DNA of 64,000 nucleotides from Citrobacter amalonaticus (lineage in GTDB: Bacteria > Pseudomonadota > Gammaproteobacteria > Enterobacterales > Enterobacteriaceae): NCBI RefSeq assembly GCF_018252635.1, contig NZ_JAGTXM010000006.1, positions 434,001 to 498,000 of the forward strand. The letters run 5' to 3'. Below, in pieces: positions 37,606 through 50,351 of the stretch. Positions within the stretch are counted from its first letter, which is position 1. The number at the start of each line of letters is the position of its first letter. The notes beneath the pieces were generated by a model. The model did no database searches. It saw only the letters and a list, made by a program, of their open reading frames with translations, and was not told the DNA's origin. Both the position numbers and the translations under genes were made by a program.

Positions 37606-38967
37606 CTATTTAGCGTGCGGATTACGCGTCGATTCGCCGGAGAAATTACGCATTAACAGCGCATAATCCAGCATCAGATCCTGCGGGACAGGGATCCATA
37701 CGGTATAACCGTCACCCGGCGCCACCGGCATTGGTTCGCCTTTGGCATTTGCCATCTGTTCTAACGTGAAGTTCACGTTGCCCTGCGGGGTCATCAGTTC
37801 CAGGCTGTCGCCGACGGAGAATTTATTTTTCACCGCCACGGCGGCGAGATCACCTTTGCGCTCACCGGTAAACTCGCCCACAAACTGCTGACGCTCGGAA
37901 ACCGAGTAGCCGTATTCGTAGTTCTGATAATCGTCATGAGTGTGGCGACGCAGAAACCCTTCGGTGTAGCCACGGTGCGCCAGACCTTCCAGCGTTTCCA
38001 GCAGTTGCGGGTCAAACGGTTTGCCGGCAGCGGCATCGTCAATCGCTTTACGATACACCTGTGCGGTACGCGCGCAGTAGTAGAAGGATTTGGTACGGCC
38101 TTCGATTTTCAGCGAGTGCACGCCCATCTGCGTCAGGCGTTCAACGTGGGCGATGGCGCGCAGATCTTTCGAGTTCATGATGTAGGTGCCGTGCTCGTCT
38201 TCGAACGCGGTCATGTATTCACCCGGACGCTGGGCCTCTTCAATCATAAACACTTTGTCGGTGGGCGCGCCGATACCCAGCGTCGGCTCCACATTTTGTA
38301 CCGGGATCGGCTCGTATTTGTGGACGATATTGCCGACCACATCTTCTTTACCTTCCTGAACGTTATATTCCCAACGACAGGCATTGGTGCAGGTGCCCTG
38401 GTTCGGGTCGCGCTTATTGATGTAACCGGAGAGCAGACAGCGGCCGGAATAGGCCATGCACAGCGCGCCGTGAACGAAGATCTCAATCTCCATCTCCGGT
38501 ACCTGGTTGCGGATCTCTTCAATCTCTTCCAGCGACAGCTCGCGCGACAGAATCACGCGGGTCAGCCCCATCGAATGCCAGAATTTTACCGTCGCCCAGT
38601 TCACGGCGTTTGCCTGGACGGAGAGGTGAATCGGCATGTCCGGGAAGTGCTCGCGCACCAGCATAATAAGCCCTGGATCAGACATGATCAGGGCATCCGG
38701 GCCCATTTCCACCACCGGCTTCAAATCGCGGATAAAGGTTTTCAGCTTCGCGTTATGCGGTGCGATATTGACCACCACGTAGAATTTTTTCCCCAGCTCG
38801 TGGGCTTCATTAATGCCGCGCTGTAGATTCTCGTGATTGAATTCGTTATTGCGCACACGCAGAGAGTAGCGCGGCTGGCCAGCGTAAACGGCATCTGCGC
38901 CATAGGCGAAAGCGTAACGCATGTTTTTCAGCGTTCCCGCCGGGGAAAGGAGTTCCGGTTTAAACAT
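37606..38967 (-). CDS. trhP: tRNA 5-hydroxyuridine synthase TrhP (YegQ)
   Basis: A 453-residue U32-family protein, same length as E. coli YegQ, that takes part in prephenate-dependent 5-hydroxylation of U34 in tRNA. ELLSPAGTLKNMRYAFAYGADAVYAG is the U32 signature; cysteines 170, 177, 193 and 197 (GALC, GRC, GTCTNAC) likely hold a metal or Fe-S cluster. It is followed by cyaR on the same strand. Confidence 0.95.
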   Translation of the reverse strand: MFKPELLSPAGTLKNMRYAFAYGADAVYAGQPRYSLRVRNNEFNHENLQRGINEAHELGKKFYVVVNIAPHNAKLKTFIRDLKPVVEMGPDALIMSDPGLIMLVREHFPDMPIHLSVQANAVNWATVKFWHSMGLTRVILSRELSLEEIEEIRNQVPEMEIEIFVHGALCMAYSGRCLLSGYINKRDPNQGTCTNACRWEYNVQEGKEDVVGNIVHKYEPIPVQNVEPTLGIGAPTDKVFMIEEAQRPGEYMTAFEDEHGTYIMNSKDLRAIAHVERLTQMGVHSLKIEGRTKSFYYCARTAQVYRKAIDDAAAGKPFDPQLLETLEGLAHRGYTEGFLRRHTHDDYQNYEYGYSVSERQQFVGEFTGERKGDLAAVAVKNKFSVGDSLELMTPQGNVNFTLEQMANAKGEPMPVAPGDGYTVWIPVPQDLMLDYALLMRNFSGESTRNPHAK

Positions 38968-39088
38968 AATGTTCTCGTTCTGATGACAGGTCAGATCCGC
39001 TTCACCTGATGAAGCGGCTAGAGGAGAGTCCTCACGTTAAGGGCGGGCATTGTAGCGCTGCGGAGCAGGGAGGTAAAGGGAAACGCCG

Positions 39089-39121
39089 GGCCCGATGAAG
39101 GGGCGTTATCGGGCCACTTTT
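39089..39121. terminator. hairpin between baeR and trhP
   Basis: An 8-bp stem GGCCCGAT/ATCGGGCC (39089-39096 and 39108-39115) lies just past the baeR stop. The plus strand carries CACTTTTT after it; on the minus strand, the direction of baeR, TTTCCCTTT follows a short GC stretch. It probably ends the mdtABCD-baeSR transcript. Confidence 0.55.
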
Positions 39122-39133
39122 TGCGCTGCCGCG

Positions 39134-39856
39134 TCAGGCAATCCGGCAGGCATCTGCTTCCCAGCGATACCCGACACCATACACCGCGCGGATGAACGAC
39201 TGTTCTTCGTCAAGCGCTTCCAGCTTGCGGCGCAGGTTCTTGATATGGCTGTCGATGGTGCGGTCGGTGACCACGCGATAATCATCATAGAGATGATTCA
39301 GCAACTGCTCGCGGGAAAACACTTTTCCCGGCTCGTGAGACAGCGTTTTAAGCAAGCGGAATTCTGCGGGCGTCAGGTCGAGCATTTTACTGCGCCAGGA
39401 GGCCTGAAAACGGCTTTCATCGACAATCAACGGACTTTCTGCGTCTAACTGCTGGAGTTCACGCTGTGGCTTACAGCGGCGCAATATGGTTTTCACGCGG
39501 GCGACAACTTCACGCGGACTGTAGGGTTTGCAGATGTAATCATCCGCGCCAATTTCCAGCCCCAGCAGGCGGTCAATCTCCTCGATTTTAGCGGTGACCA
39601 TCACGATCGGCACCTCGGAGAAGCGACGGATTTCGCGGCACAGCGTCAGGCCGTCGGTACCCGGCAGCATCAGATCCAGCAGGATCAAATCCGGCGGCGT
39701 CTGGCGCACATAAGGCAGGACCTGATCGCCATGGCCGATCAGCGTCGGGGCATAGCTTGCGGCACGCAGATAGTCGATAAGTAACTGTCCCAGCTTGGGT
39801 TCATCTTCCACAATCAGGATGCGTGGCGTGTTTTCATCAATGGGTAACTCAGTCAT
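39134..39856 (-). CDS. baeR: envelope-stress response regulator BaeR
   Basis: A 240-residue OmpR-type regulator. The receiver has VEDEPKLG near 16-23, phosphoacceptor Asp61 in LLDLMLPG and Lys in [10 protein letters not shown]; a C-terminal winged helix ([16 protein letters not shown]) binds DNA. It is the last gene of mdtABCD-baeSR and overlaps baeS by four bases. A matching BaeR box lies upstream of mdtA. Confidence 0.97.
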   Translation of the reverse strand: MTELPIDENTPRILIVEDEPKLGQLLIDYLRAASYAPTLIGHGDQVLPYVRQTPPDLILLDLMLPGTDGLTLCREIRRFSEVPIVMVTAKIEEIDRLLGLEIGADDYICKPYSPREVVARVKTILRRCKPQRELQQLDAESPLIVDESRFQASWRSKMLDLTPAEFRLLKTLSHEPGKVFSREQLLNHLYDDYRVVTDRTIDSHIKNLRRKLEALDEEQSFIRAVYGVGYRWEADACRIA

Positions 39857-41256
39857 ACGTCTCTCTGTAAATCGCGTTCCAGCGGTAGCTCTACTGTAAT
39901 GCTAACCCCGCCAAAAGGCGAATGGGCAGCGTGGATATGACCATTATGCGCGTCGACAATGTTGACGCAAATTGCCAGTCCCAGTCCGGAGCCCCCACTG
40001 GCGCGGTTGCGCGAACCTTCGGTGCGGTAGAATCGTTCGAACAGCTTCTGCAACTGCTCGTCGCTGACCCCTGGTGCGGAGTCGGCGAAGGTGATCAGGA
40101 CGCGTTTGTCGCGCTGCTCTGCGCTGATACGTAAGCCGCCGCCGCTATCAGTGTAACGAAGGCTGTTTTCCAGCAGATTGTTGAACAACTGCATCAGGCG
40201 ATCGCGGTCGCCGAACACGGTGGCGCTATCAGGCAGGGAAAATGCTAACTTCAGTCCACGGCTGGCAAAACGTTCGCGAAATGCGCCGCCCGCCACTTCC
40301 AGCAGTGGGATCAAATCGACAGTGGTTTTTTGGTAGGCCAGCGCGCCTTCGTCAGACATCGAAAGCTGATGCAAATCGTCGACCAGTTTGGTCAGCGTAC
40401 CCACTTCCGCCTGTAACGAGGCCACTGACTCCGGCGTGAATTTTCGCACCCCATCCTGAATCGCCTCCAGCTCACCGCGCAAGACGGCCAGCGGCGTGCG
40501 CAGCTCATGCGAGATATCGGCCATAAAGTCCCGACGCATCTGCTGGTTCTTTTCCAGCGTGCTGGCGAGCTGGTTGAAATCCTGCGCCAGTTTGCCCAGC
40601 TCATCGGCGCTGGTGGCAGCAACACGGGTGGTGAAATCCCCCGCAGCCAGTTTGTGCGTGCCTTCGACCAGTCGTTTGACCGGGGCCAACAGTCCGCGCG
40701 CGAGTGGAAAGGTCGCCAGCGCCGCCAGCAGGGTTGAGAGCGCCACAATAAGCCAACTGGTGCGTCGCTGCTGTTTATCAAAATTGATGTCGGTGTTACG
40801 CGTCAGGCGTTCAACAGGGGAGGCAATGACGGCGCCGACCTCCTGGCCGTTCACCAGAATGGGCCGCCGCGTGCCGTCTCCAGGAACCGGACCGCGCGGA
40901 CCGACCATGACATGTGCATCCTGATCCACCACCCAGAACTGGGTGCGCCAGCCGTGTGGCGGCATGCCGGGCCCGGATTTGTCGTCGTCTTTGTCATGTT
41001 CAAAGGAGCGGAGGATCTGAAACACAAAGCGGTCGTTATTGCGTAGAAAACGCCAGCTGCCGTGCTGTTGGTACTGTTCGCCTAACGCGTCGCTGAGCAT
41101 GGTCAACCGCTGCTCGTTGCCGTTTTTGATGTAATCAATGAACCCTCGTTCGAAGCTGATGCGCACCGCCCAGTGCATACTGATCAGCAACACAATGCAG
41201 GTGGCGAAAATCGCCAGAAACAGTTTGCCGGTAATACCGGGTCGCCAGAGCTTCAT
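39853..41256 (-). CDS. baeS: envelope-stress sensor kinase BaeS
   Basis: A 467-residue inner-membrane histidine kinase with two membrane segments (about 11-31 and 168-190), a periplasmic sensor, a HAMP domain, and the H-box [10 protein letters not shown] with His250. The ATPase core shows [10 protein letters not shown] and [10 protein letters not shown]. It overlaps mdtD by one base (TGATG) and baeR by four. Confidence 0.97.
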   Translation of the reverse strand: MKLWRPGITGKLFLAIFATCIVLLISMHWAVRISFERGFIDYIKNGNEQRLTMLSDALGEQYQQHGSWRFLRNNDRFVFQILRSFEHDKDDDKSGPGMPPHGWRTQFWVVDQDAHVMVGPRGPVPGDGTRRPILVNGQEVGAVIASPVERLTRNTDINFDKQQRRTSWLIVALSTLLAALATFPLARGLLAPVKRLVEGTHKLAAGDFTTRVAATSADELGKLAQDFNQLASTLEKNQQMRRDFMADISHELRTPLAVLRGELEAIQDGVRKFTPESVASLQAEVGTLTKLVDDLHQLSMSDEGALAYQKTTVDLIPLLEVAGGAFRERFASRGLKLAFSLPDSATVFGDRDRLMQLFNNLLENSLRYTDSGGGLRISAEQRDKRVLITFADSAPGVSDEQLQKLFERFYRTEGSRNRASGGSGLGLAICVNIVDAHNGHIHAAHSPFGGVSITVELPLERDLQRDV

Positions 41257-42668
41257 CAGGTTCTCCTTTTGCGTCGCGCGATGACGACATTTTTGTGGGT
41301 ATCATTCGGGACGCGGGCAAAGATCACGGCGGGTAAAGCAATGATAAAGGCCATACACAGCCAGGTGTACATAAAGACGGTATGCGACGTTCCGCTGTCC
41401 ACCGTTATATGCTGCTGTCCAAACATCCCCAGCAGCAGACCGGCAACGGTGACGCCGATACTCATCGAGAATTGCATGATCATCGACAGCAGGCTGTTCC
41501 CGCTGCTGGCTAACTCATCCGGCAGATCTTTCAGGGTCAGGGTGTTCATGGAGGAGAAACGCGTCGAGTTGACCATGCCCTGAACAAACAGCACCAGCGG
41601 CAGCACGTAATACCAGCCAAGCAGGGCGGTGGACATAAACAACAGAGTGACCACCGACAGTCCCAGCGTAGTGGCGACCAGCACCCGTCGATAGCCAAAA
41701 CGGTTAACCACCTGGACGACAATCCGTTTCATACCCATACTGCCCAGTACCATGGGGATCATCATCAGGCCAGCGTGAAACGGGGAAAAACCGAGGCCGA
41801 TCTGCAAAAATACTGGCGTCATAAAAGGCAACATTCCGCTGCCGATGCGTCCGGCAAAGCTGCCAAACAGCCCCAGCGAGAAGGTCGGCGTGCACAACAG
41901 GTGAAGACTGAACAACGCCCGAGGGTTATCTTTGGCGTGCTTCAGGTAGAGCAAAATGGCCACCACGCCGCACACCACCAGCGCGCCGAGCGCGAACGAC
42001 GAAATTCCCATCCCTTTGCTGCCATCCAGCGCAATAGTCAACATCGCCATCCCCGCCGCCAGCAGCAGAAAACCCGAGAGATCAAAGCGCCGGGTTTGCA
42101 TGGTGTAGTTGGGCATCAGCATTAGCGTGGCGATAGCGCCAATAATACCGACCGGGAGATTGATCAGGAAAATCCAGTGCCAGGAGGCGTATTCCACGAG
42201 GATACCGCCCAGCGCTGGACCGAGCAGCGGACCGACCTGACCGGGCAAGGTAACAAAGGTCATCGCCGCCATGTACTGCTCGCGTGGGACAATCTTCATC
42301 ACCGTCAGCCGGCCAACCGGAACCATCATGGCACCGCCGACGCCCTGTAACACCCGCGCCATGACCAGTTCATTCAGCGTGCTGGACCCAGCACAAAACA
42401 GCGAGCCCAGTGTGAACAGCACAATGGCGGTGAAGAAAATATTCCGCACACCCACTTTGTCCGCCAGCCAACCGCTGGCAGGCAGCATGACCGCCACGGT
42501 CAGCACATACGAGACCACGACCATGTGCATATGCAGCGGGCTTTCCCCGAGGCTTTTCGCCATCGAGGGAAGCGCGGTATTGACGATGGTGGTATCCAGC
42601 GACTGCATAAAGAAGCCGAATGCCACAATCCACAGTTGCCAGCGGGTGCTGTTGGGAAGTTCTGTCAT
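41256..42668 (-). CDS. mdtD: MFS transporter MdtD, 14-span DHA2 type
   Basis: A 470-residue major facilitator permease. The [11 protein letters not shown] segment is the A-motif of loop 2-3, and [18 protein letters not shown] is the B/C-type motif. It is co-transcribed with mdtABC, but in E. coli it is not required for the pump; later work points to iron/citrate export (named iceT in Salmonella). Overlaps mdtC by four bases. Confidence 0.94.
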   Translation of the reverse strand: MTELPNSTRWQLWIVAFGFFMQSLDTTIVNTALPSMAKSLGESPLHMHMVVVSYVLTVAVMLPASGWLADKVGVRNIFFTAIVLFTLGSLFCAGSSTLNELVMARVLQGVGGAMMVPVGRLTVMKIVPREQYMAAMTFVTLPGQVGPLLGPALGGILVEYASWHWIFLINLPVGIIGAIATLMLMPNYTMQTRRFDLSGFLLLAAGMAMLTIALDGSKGMGISSFALGALVVCGVVAILLYLKHAKDNPRALFSLHLLCTPTFSLGLFGSFAGRIGSGMLPFMTPVFLQIGLGFSPFHAGLMMIPMVLGSMGMKRIVVQVVNRFGYRRVLVATTLGLSVVTLLFMSTALLGWYYVLPLVLFVQGMVNSTRFSSMNTLTLKDLPDELASSGNSLLSMIMQFSMSIGVTVAGLLLGMFGQQHITVDSGTSHTVFMYTWLCMAFIIALPAVIFARVPNDTHKNVVIARRKRRT

Positions 42669-45600
42669 GTCTCTGTTATCGGTTTACGGCGTCTACGCGC
42701 AAAACGCAGCCGCAGACGGTCGAAAAAGAGGTACACCACCGGGGTGGTATAGAGCGTTAACAACTGGCTCATCACCAGACCGCCAACAATAGTGATCCCC
42801 AGCGGCTGACGCAGTTCAGAACCGTCACCGCCGGAAAGCACCAGCGGCAGCGCGCCAAACAACGCGGCCAATGTGGTCATCATAATCGGGCGAAATCGCA
42901 GCAGACAGGCCTGGAAAATCGCCTGTTCCGGAGTGAGATTGCCATGCCTCTGCGCTTCCAGCGCAAAATCGACCATCATGATGGCGTTTTTCTTCACGAT
43001 GCCAATCAATAGCATGATCCCTATCAGCGCGATTAGGCTGAACGGGGCATCGAAAATCTCCAGTGCCAATAGTGCGCCCACCCCAGCAGAAGGTAGGGTG
43101 GAGAGGATAGTCAGCGGGTGGACATAACTTTCATACAGCATGCCGAGCACAATATAGACCGTGGCGATCGCGGCAATAATCAGGATCACCTGGGAATTCA
43201 TTGTTTCCTGGAAGACCTGCGCGGTCCCGGCAAAACTGCCGCGCACGCTGGACGGCACGCCAAGTTGGGTCATCGCCCGATGAATGGCGTCACTGGCTTC
43301 TGATAACGAGGAGCCCGTAGGCAGGTTGAAGGAGACGGTCGACGCCGCCGACAGCCCCTGATGATTCACCGACAGCGGCGCGTTCGCCGGTTGCCATTTG
43401 GCAAACCAGGAGAGCGGAATCGCTTTGCCGTCGCTGTTAATGACGTACATTTTTTCCAGCGCACTGATGTCCTGGGTGTAGCGCGGATCGACTTCCATCA
43501 CCACTTTATACTGGTTCATCGGCTGATAGATGGTGGAGATCTGCCGTTGACCAAAGGCGTTGTTCAACAGGCTGTTAGCCGCCTGCACGTCAATGCCCAG
43601 TCGCGACATGGTTTCACGATCGTAGATGAGATTCATCTCCGCCCCGTTGTCCTGTTGATCGGAATTGACATCCGCCAGTTGGGGGAGGGCGGCTAAGGCT
43701 TTGCGGATTTTCGGTTCCCATTCGCGTAGCGCGGCCAGATCGTCTGACAGTAGCGTGTACTGATAGCTGGCATTGGACTGGCGGCCGCCGACGCGAATAT
43801 CCTGTACCGCCATCAGGAACAGATTGGCGCCAGGCTCTTTTGCCAGTTTCACTCGCAGACGGTCGATCACCTGCTGCGCGGTCTCCCGACGTTCGTCGCG
43901 GGTCTTAAGGGTGATGAACATCATCCCGCTGTTGACCCGTGAGCCGCCGGTAAAACCGGTGACATTATCCACCGCCGGGTCGTCGCGAATGATCTTCATA
44001 AAGTCCTGGAGCTTGCCGCGCATCGCCTGAAACGAGATGCTCTGGTCAGCCTGAATCCCGCCCATCAGTACGCCGGTGTCTTGCTCCGGGAAGAAGGTTT
44101 TCGGAATCGAAATGTAGAGCCAGATATTCAGCGCGATGGTGCTGAGCAGCACCACGCCGACCAGTCGCGTATGGTTGAGCACCCATTTCAGCGATTTACC
44201 ATAACCCTGTTGCAGCGCGACCAGTATGCGGCCAAATCCGCGCAGCCGTTTCTGCTCCCGCGGCTGGCTGGATTTCAGCATCCAGCCGCACATCATCGGG
44301 GTGAGCGTGAGCGACACCAGCAGTGAGATACCAATTGCTACCGAAAGCGTGACGGCAAATTCTCGCAGTAATCGCCCTGGCAGTCCGCCCATCAGCAGTA
44401 GCGGCAGGAACACGGCGACCAGCGACAGGCTCATGGACAACACGGTAAAGCCGACTTCGCGAGTCCCCTGAAGCGCAGCCTGCAAGGGTTTCATTCCGGC
44501 TTCCAGGTGGCGCGAGATATTTTCCAGCACCACGATGGCGTCATCCACCACAAAGCCAGTCGCGATGGTTAGTGCCATCAGAGACAGGTTATTGAGGCTG
44601 AATCCGCACAGATACATCGCGGCAAAGGTGCCAATTAACGAAACCGGAACCGCCACGGCGGGGATAAGCGTAGCGCGTCCGGAGCGCAGGAATAAGAAGA
44701 CCACCAGAATGACCAGCGCTACGGAAATGATTAGCGTCTGCTCAACCTCTTCCAGTGAGGCGCGGATGGTCGGCGAGCGATCCTGGGCAATTTGCATATC
44801 AATCGACGCCGGGATGGTGGACTGCAATTCCGGGAGTCTGGCCCGAATGCTGTCGACCGTCTGGATAATGTTGGCTTCCGGCAGTTTGCGGATCATCAGC
44901 AAAATCGCCGGTTTGGCGTTGGTCATCCCGGCGTTTCGAACATCCTGCACCGAATCTGTCACCGTGGCGACATCACCCAGCCGTACGGCACCACCATTGT
45001 TGTAGTGAATCACCAGTGGCTGATATTCCGCCGCCGTTTTGAGTTCATCATTGGTCTGGATCTGCCAACGATGCGTGTTATCTTCCAGCGCCCCTTGCGG
45101 TTTGCGCACGTTAGCGTTGCTGATGGCGGTACGGACATCATCCAGCGAGACGCCCTGGTTAAACAGCGCCTGTGGATTCAACCCGACGCGCACGGCGGGC
45201 AACGAGCTGCCGCCTACATCAACGTCGCCGACACCGTCGATTTGCGCGATGGTCTGCGCCAGTTGGGTTGAGGCGAAGTCGTATAGCTCACCTTGCGAGT
45301 ATGTCTCCGAGGTCAGCGTCAGAATCATGATCGGCGCGTCCGACGGGTTGGCTTTGCGGTAAGTTGGTCGGCCAGGCATGCCGCTTGGCAGCAGACTTTG
45401 CGCCGCATTAATCGCCGCCTGCACATCTCGCGCCGCCCCGTTGATATCGCGATCGAAATTAAACTGTAGAATGATGCGCGTGCTGCCCAGCGAACTGCTG
45501 GAGGTCATCTCACTGACACCGGCAATGCGTCCCAGCGAGCGCTCCAGCGGCGTTGCGACGGATGACGCCATTGTTTCCGGCGAGGCTCCCGGCAGCGACG

Positions 45601-45745
45601 CGCTGACCATGATCACCGGAAAATCGACCTGCGGCAGCGGGGCGACAGGCAACAGTCGAAACCCCAGCACGCCGCAGAGCGTGATGGCGAGAGAGATTAA
45701 AATCGTCGCCACCGGACGGTAAATGAAGAGGGCGAAAAACTTCAT
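42665..45745 (-). CDS. mdtC: RND multidrug efflux pump subunit MdtC
   Basis: A 1026-residue RND transporter with 12 membrane segments and two large periplasmic loops. [21 protein letters not shown] holds the paired Asp residues of the proton relay in segment 4, and segment 10 has [17 protein letters not shown]. MdtC forms a heteromultimer with MdtB, joined by MdtA and TolC, exporting bile salts and novobiocin in E. coli. It starts directly after the mdtB stop codon. Confidence 0.97.
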   Translation of the reverse strand: MKFFALFIYRPVATILISLAITLCGVLGFRLLPVAPLPQVDFPVIMVSASLPGASPETMASSVATPLERSLGRIAGVSEMTSSSSLGSTRIILQFNFDRDINGAARDVQAAINAAQSLLPSGMPGRPTYRKANPSDAPIMILTLTSETYSQGELYDFASTQLAQTIAQIDGVGDVDVGGSSLPAVRVGLNPQALFNQGVSLDDVRTAISNANVRKPQGALEDNTHRWQIQTNDELKTAAEYQPLVIHYNNGGAVRLGDVATVTDSVQDVRNAGMTNAKPAILLMIRKLPEANIIQTVDSIRARLPELQSTIPASIDMQIAQDRSPTIRASLEEVEQTLIISVALVILVVFLFLRSGRATLIPAVAVPVSLIGTFAAMYLCGFSLNNLSLMALTIATGFVVDDAIVVLENISRHLEAGMKPLQAALQGTREVGFTVLSMSLSLVAVFLPLLLMGGLPGRLLREFAVTLSVAIGISLLVSLTLTPMMCGWMLKSSQPREQKRLRGFGRILVALQQGYGKSLKWVLNHTRLVGVVLLSTIALNIWLYISIPKTFFPEQDTGVLMGGIQADQSISFQAMRGKLQDFMKIIRDDPAVDNVTGFTGGSRVNSGMMFITLKTRDERRETAQQVIDRLRVKLAKEPGANLFLMAVQDIRVGGRQSNASYQYTLLSDDLAALREWEPKIRKALAALPQLADVNSDQQDNGAEMNLIYDRETMSRLGIDVQAANSLLNNAFGQRQISTIYQPMNQYKVVMEVDPRYTQDISALEKMYVINSDGKAIPLSWFAKWQPANAPLSVNHQGLSAASTVSFNLPTGSSLSEASDAIHRAMTQLGVPSSVRGSFAGTAQVFQETMNSQVILIIAAIATVYIVLGMLYESYVHPLTILSTLPSAGVGALLALEIFDAPFSLIALIGIMLLIGIVKKNAIMMVDFALEAQRHGNLTPEQAIFQACLLRFRPIMMTTLAALFGALPLVLSGGDGSELRQPLGITIVGGLVMSQLLTLYTTPVVYLFFDRLRLRFARRRRKPITET

Positions 45746-48700
45746 TTACGCCTCCTCTTCCCGGCGAGAGAATCGGTGTTTCATGTACAGCGACAGGCGG
45801 TCAAACAGCAGATAGATAACTGGGGTGGTGAACAGCGTCAGCACCTGGCTGACCAGTAATCCCCCCACCATACCGATCCCCAGCGGACGGCGCAGCTCTG
45901 CCCCCACGCCGGTACTCAGCATCAGCGGCAGTGCGCCCAGCAGCGCCGCTAGCGTGGTCATCAGGATCGGACGAAAACGCAGCAGACAGGCCTGGAAAAT
46001 TGCCTCGCGTGGTGCCATCCCCTGTTCGCGCTCGGCGGCAAGGGCAAAGTCGATCATCATGATGGCGTTCTTCTTCACGATGCCTATGAGCAAAATGATG
46101 CCAATAATGGCGATAACGCCCAGTTCACTACCGGCAATCATCAGCGCCAGAAGCGCTCCGACGCCAGCCGTGGGTAGCGTAGAGAGAATGGTGATCGGGT
46201 GTATAAAGCTTTCATACAGTACGCCGAGCACGATATACATCGCCACCACCGCCGCGACAATCAGCCAGATGGTGCTGCTCAGCGCCGCCTGGAAGGCGAG
46301 GGTACTGCCCTGGAACTGGGTGGTGATATCCACTGGCAGATTCAGCGTTTTTTCGGTATCCAGAATCGACTGAACTGCATCGCCCAGCGAATAACCGTCC
46401 GGGATGTTAAACGAGATAGTGGTGACCGGGAACTGATCCAGATGGTTGATCGAGAGCGGTGCAAAGCGCTGTTCAATTTTGGCGATGGCGCTGAGTGGCA
46501 CCATGCCGCCGTCGCTGCTGGTCAGACGTACCGAATCGAGCGCCGCCAGCCCAGGCGTGTTGTCGGTATTGTGTTCCAGCACCACGCGATATTGATTCGC
46601 CTGGGTGTAGATCGTGGAAATCAGACGCTGACCGAAAGCGTTATACAGCGCGTTATCGACATCCGCCATGCTGATCCCCAGCCGGCTGGCGCTGTCACGA
46701 TCGACATTCACATAGGCCACCAGGCCCTGATCCTGCCAGTCGCTGCTGACGTCAGAAAGCTGCGGCAACGCCTGTAGTTTCTCCATCAACTGTGGCACCC
46801 ACGTGCTGAGGGCATCCAGCGAAGTGGCCTGTAGGGTGAACTGATACTGGGTGCGGCTGACCTGGGTATCGATCGTCAGATCCTGCGTCGGTTGCAGATA
46901 CAGCTCGACACCCGGCACTCTTGCTACCGCCTCCTGTAAACGGGCGATCACTTTCTGGACGCGGTCATCACGTTCGTCGAGCGGCTTCAGGTTGATTTGT
47001 AGACGCGCGCTGTTCAGCGACGGGTTGGTACCATCGACGCCGACGAAAGAGGTCAGACTTTCAACCGCCGGATCTTTCAGTATTACGTCCGACACCTGCC
47101 GCTGGCGCTGGGCCATACTGGTAAAGGAGCTGGACTGTGGCGCCTGCAACGTGCCCTGAATGATGCCGTTATCCTGGATTGGGAAGAAGCCTTTCGGAAT
47201 GAACACCCACAACATGATGCTTAACAGCAGGGTGCCCAGCGCCACGCTCAGCGTCAGCCACGGATGGTTCAGCACTTTCGCCAGCCAGTGTCCGTAACCG
47301 GCAATCACACGGTCAAACATTTTCTCCGACGCGCGGGAGAAGCGGTTTTGCTTACGCAGTGACTCCTGGCTCAGCATCCTGGCGCACATCATTGGCGTCA
47401 GGGTTAACGACACCACGGCAGAGATTAAAATCGCCACCGCCAGCGTTACGGCAAATTCGCGGAACAGACGTCCCACAATATCGCCCATAAACAGCAGCGG
47501 GATCAGAACTGCAATCAGCGAGAAGGTCAGCGAGATAATGGTAAAGCCGATTTCTCCCGCCCCTTTGAGGGCTGCCGTCAGCGGTTTTTCCCCTTTTTCG
47601 ATGTAACGCGAAATGTTTTCGATCACCACAATCGCATCGTCCACCACAAAGCCAGTGGCAATGGTCAGCGCCATTAACGTAAGGTTGTTGATGGAGAAAT
47701 CGAGAAACACCATGACGGCAAAGGTCCCTATCAGCGATAGCGGGACGGCAACGCCGGGAATAATGGTGGCGGGAATATTACGCAGGAACAGGTAGATGAT
47801 CATCACGACCAGCGCGATAGCCAGCATTAACTCGAACTGGGTGTCGCTCACCGAGGCGCGGATATTGGTGGTGCGGTCAGACAGTACCGTTACGTTCACC
47901 GATTTCGGCAGGCTCTCTTTGAGCTGTGGCAGCATCTGATGAATGCTGTCTGCCGTTGAGATGATGTTAGCGCCAGGCTGGCGCTGAACGTTCATCACAA
48001 TGGCCTGTTCTTTATTTGCCCATGCACCGAGCCAGCTGTTTTCCGCCCCTTGTTCAACGGTAGCAACATCGCCCAGACGAACCGGCGCGCCGTTCTGGTA
48101 AGCAATGATGAGTTGCCGGTATTCGTCGGCAGACTGCATTTGATCGTTCGCCGAGAGCGTCACCGCCCGCATGGGGCCATCAAGACTACCTTTGGCGGAG
48201 TTGACGTTGGCGCCGGTAATCGCCGTGCGGACGGTTTCACTGCTCAGGCCCAGCGCGGCAATGGCCTGCGCATTGAGCTTCACGCGGACCGCCGGACGTT
48301 GACCGCCGGAGAGCGTCACTAACCCGACGCCGGAGACCTGGGAGATTTTCTGCGCTACGCGGGTCTCGACCATGTCTTCCACCTGGGTCATCGGCATGGC
48401 GGTAGAGGTCACCGCCAGGGTCATGATCGGCGGATCGGCAGGGTTGACCTTGCTGTAGACCGGCGGGTTCGGCAGGTCGCCCGGCAGCAGGTTGGTGGCG
48501 GCGTTAATGGCCGCCTGAACTTCCTGTTCGGCTACATCCAGCGGCAGGGTTAACTGGAACTGGAGCGTCACCACCGACGCGCCGCCGGAGCTTTGCGACG
48601 ACATCTGTTTCAACCCAGACATCTGACCGAACTGGCGTTCCAGCGGTGCGGTGACCGCAGAGGTCATCACATCCGGGCTGGCGCCTGGATACAGCGTCAC

Positions 48701-48868
48701 CACCTGAATAGTGGGATAGTCCACCTCTGGTAGCGCGGAAACGGGCAGGAAACGATAGCCGATAATCCCGGCGAGGAGAATCGCCACCATCAGCAGCGTG
48801 GTGGCGACAGGACGCATAATAAACAGGCGCGACGGGCCGCCAGTGCTGCCTGGAGGTAATACCTGCAT
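45746..48868 (-). CDS. mdtB: RND multidrug efflux pump subunit MdtB
   Basis: A 1040-residue RND transporter paralogous to Mdt[22 protein letters not shown] carries the proton-relay Asp pair, and [17 protein letters not shown] is in segment 10. I used the ATG overlapping the mdtA stop (TGATG), which gives the E. coli length; a GTG lies one codon upstream. It works as a B2C complex with MdtC. Confidence 0.97.
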   Translation of the reverse strand: MQVLPPGSTGGPSRLFIMRPVATTLLMVAILLAGIIGYRFLPVSALPEVDYPTIQVVTLYPGASPDVMTSAVTAPLERQFGQMSGLKQMSSQSSGGASVVTLQFQLTLPLDVAEQEVQAAINAATNLLPGDLPNPPVYSKVNPADPPIMTLAVTSTAMPMTQVEDMVETRVAQKISQVSGVGLVTLSGGQRPAVRVKLNAQAIAALGLSSETVRTAITGANVNSAKGSLDGPMRAVTLSANDQMQSADEYRQLIIAYQNGAPVRLGDVATVEQGAENSWLGAWANKEQAIVMNVQRQPGANIISTADSIHQMLPQLKESLPKSVNVTVLSDRTTNIRASVSDTQFELMLAIALVVMIIYLFLRNIPATIIPGVAVPLSLIGTFAVMVFLDFSINNLTLMALTIATGFVVDDAIVVIENISRYIEKGEKPLTAALKGAGEIGFTIISLTFSLIAVLIPLLFMGDIVGRLFREFAVTLAVAILISAVVSLTLTPMMCARMLSQESLRKQNRFSRASEKMFDRVIAGYGHWLAKVLNHPWLTLSVALGTLLLSIMLWVFIPKGFFPIQDNGIIQGTLQAPQSSSFTSMAQRQRQVSDVILKDPAVESLTSFVGVDGTNPSLNSARLQINLKPLDERDDRVQKVIARLQEAVARVPGVELYLQPTQDLTIDTQVSRTQYQFTLQATSLDALSTWVPQLMEKLQALPQLSDVSSDWQDQGLVAYVNVDRDSASRLGISMADVDNALYNAFGQRLISTIYTQANQYRVVLEHNTDNTPGLAALDSVRLTSSDGGMVPLSAIAKIEQRFAPLSINHLDQFPVTTISFNIPDGYSLGDAVQSILDTEKTLNLPVDITTQFQGSTLAFQAALSSTIWLIVAAVVAMYIVLGVLYESFIHPITILSTLPTAGVGALLALMIAGSELGVIAIIGIILLIGIVKKNAIMMIDFALAAEREQGMAPREAIFQACLLRFRPILMTTLAALLGALPLMLSTGVGAELRRPLGIGMVGGLLVSQVLTLFTTPVIYLLFDRLSLYMKHRFSRREEEA

Positions 48869-50115
48869 CACGAGCGTACTCCTTTCTTACCGTAATCGCG
48901 GCTGGTGGCTTTTGCATCGGTTGTGGTGGCGGTCTGTGCTTCCACCACTTCCACTTTCGCCCCTTCCGTCAGGCGGTCAATTCCGTCGGTGACGACGCGG
49001 TCGCCTGCTGAAATCCCGGCGCTGATTACCACCTTCTGGCTGTCCTGAATGCCCGTTTTGACCAGATGCTTACTGACTTTGTTTTCATCGTTCAGCACCC
49101 AGACGAAATGCCCCTCGTTGCCCATTTGTAGAGCGGCAGTCGGGATCACCACGGCGTTTTGTTCTGTGTCGACCAGCATCCGCGCGTTCACAAACTGGTT
49201 CGGGAACAGCGCGTCATCCTGGTTATCAAAGCGAGCTTTGATTTTGATCGTCCCGGTTGTGGCATCGATCTGGTTGTCCAGACTCAACAATACACCTGCG
49301 CTGAGCTTTTTCGAATTGGTTCGATCCCAGGCTTCAACAACCAGCGGCTGTCCGCTTTTTTGGGCCTGCACCACGGTGGCGATATCGCTTTCCGGTAGAG
49401 TGAACACCAAATCGATGGGGTGCGTCTGGGTGATCACCACAATACCGGTGGTATCGCCGCTGGAAATCTGATTGCCGATATCGACCTGTTTCAGGCCGAC
49501 GCGACCATCGACCGGCGCAGTGATGCGGCTCCAGTCGAGTTGCAGTTGTGCGCTGGCGACACTGGCTTCATCGGCCTTAATCGTACCTTCTGACTCGCTC
49601 ACCAGTGCCTGCTGGGCATCCAGCTCCTGTCGGGAGACTAAGTTGCTCTTGACCAGTTGCTGGTAACGGGCCAGATCGCGGCGCGCGTTGGCGAGGGTGG
49701 CTTTGTCTTTCGCCAGGACTCCCTGCGCCTGTGCCAGTGCCACTTTAAACTGGCTGGGATCGATCTCCGCCAGCAGGTCACCGGCTTTAACCTGTTGACC
49801 CTCCTGGAAATGAAGCGCCAGCAGTTGTCCATCCACGCGGCTACGTACGGTGACAGTGTTGGCAGCGGTGATCGTGCCCAGTCCGGTGAGATAACGCGGA
49901 ACGGCCTGCTCCGTGGCGGTCGCGGCCTGCACCGGCGCGAGTGGACCCGAGCGCATACCGCGACGACCTGCGCCAGCCGTTGGCTTCGCTTGCCCGGTAG
50001 CGCCGGGGGCGGTGCTCTGCGGTTCGCCCCGGTTTTGCCAGAACCAGAATGCGGCAATGGCGGCGATGACCACCACAATGGCTATCACCCAGCGGGATTT
50101 GTTACTGCCTTTCAT
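48868..50115 (-). CDS. mdtA: membrane fusion protein MdtA
   Basis: A 415-residue periplasmic adaptor of the RND pump MdtABC. One N-terminal membrane segment ([18 protein letters not shown]), then lipoyl halves ([35 protein letters not shown]) either side of a coiled-coil hairpin (about 110-180), followed by the beta-barrel and membrane-proximal domains. Same length as in E. coli. First gene of the BaeR-regulated operon. Confidence 0.96.
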   Translation of the reverse strand: MKGSNKSRWVIAIVVVIAAIAAFWFWQNRGEPQSTAPGATGQAKPTAGAGRRGMRSGPLAPVQAATATEQAVPRYLTGLGTITAANTVTVRSRVDGQLLALHFQEGQQVKAGDLLAEIDPSQFKVALAQAQGVLAKDKATLANARRDLARYQQLVKSNLVSRQELDAQQALVSESEGTIKADEASVASAQLQLDWSRITAPVDGRVGLKQVDIGNQISSGDTTGIVVITQTHPIDLVFTLPESDIATVVQAQKSGQPLVVEAWDRTNSKKLSAGVLLSLDNQIDATTGTIKIKARFDNQDDALFPNQFVNARMLVDTEQNAVVIPTAALQMGNEGHFVWVLNDENKVSKHLVKTGIQDSQKVVISAGISAGDRVVTDGIDRLTEGAKVEVVEAQTATTTDAKATSRDYGKKGVRS

Positions 50116-50168
50116 CGTTATGAGTTTCTCATCCTGAAACGTTTCGCGGAATGATACTAGTTTAGTCA

Positions 50169-50186
50169 GCCATCAAGGGAGAAAAA
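50169..50186 (-). promoter_or_regulatory. BaeR-binding box of the mdtA promoter
   Basis: The minus strand reads TTTTTCTCCCTTGATGGC, matching the E. coli BaeR box TTTTTCTCCATDATTGGC at 15 of 18 positions. It lies 54 bases before the mdtA start, with TAGTAT/TATCAT -10 candidates in between. Confidence 0.8.
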
Positions 50187-50196
50187 TGGAGGAATT

Positions 50197-50346
50197 ATGA
50201 AACCCGGTACGGATTCATCCGAATGGCGGCGCGCTTTGCGAGGCGTTACGCAACAATCATCGCTGAAAAAATCGCATGAGAAATTGTGCGCTACAGTGGC
50301 GGCACGGCAAAAAGGAGGTAAGCCACGGATTTCAGCAGGACGCTGA
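50197..50346 (+). CDS. possible 49-residue basic small protein
   Basis: A short frame, MKPGTDSSEWRRALRGVTQQ onward to ISAGR, ending at a TGA. GGAGG (50188-50192) stands four bases before the ATG, a very strong ribosome site. The product would be small, basic (many Arg/Lys) and hydrophilic. I recognise no family. No promoter is visible; it lies between the BaeR box and the Ibs/Sib locus and reads away from mdtA. It may be chance. Confidence 0.35.
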   Translation: MKPGTDSSEWRRALRGVTQQSSLKKSHEKLCATVAARQKGGKPRISAGR

Positions 50347-50351
50347 AACGG

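Noticed and set aside
42873-48322. Many plus-strand frames opposite mdtC and mdtB
   Set aside because: Codon content is the mirror of the RND genes, with no start signals or family features.
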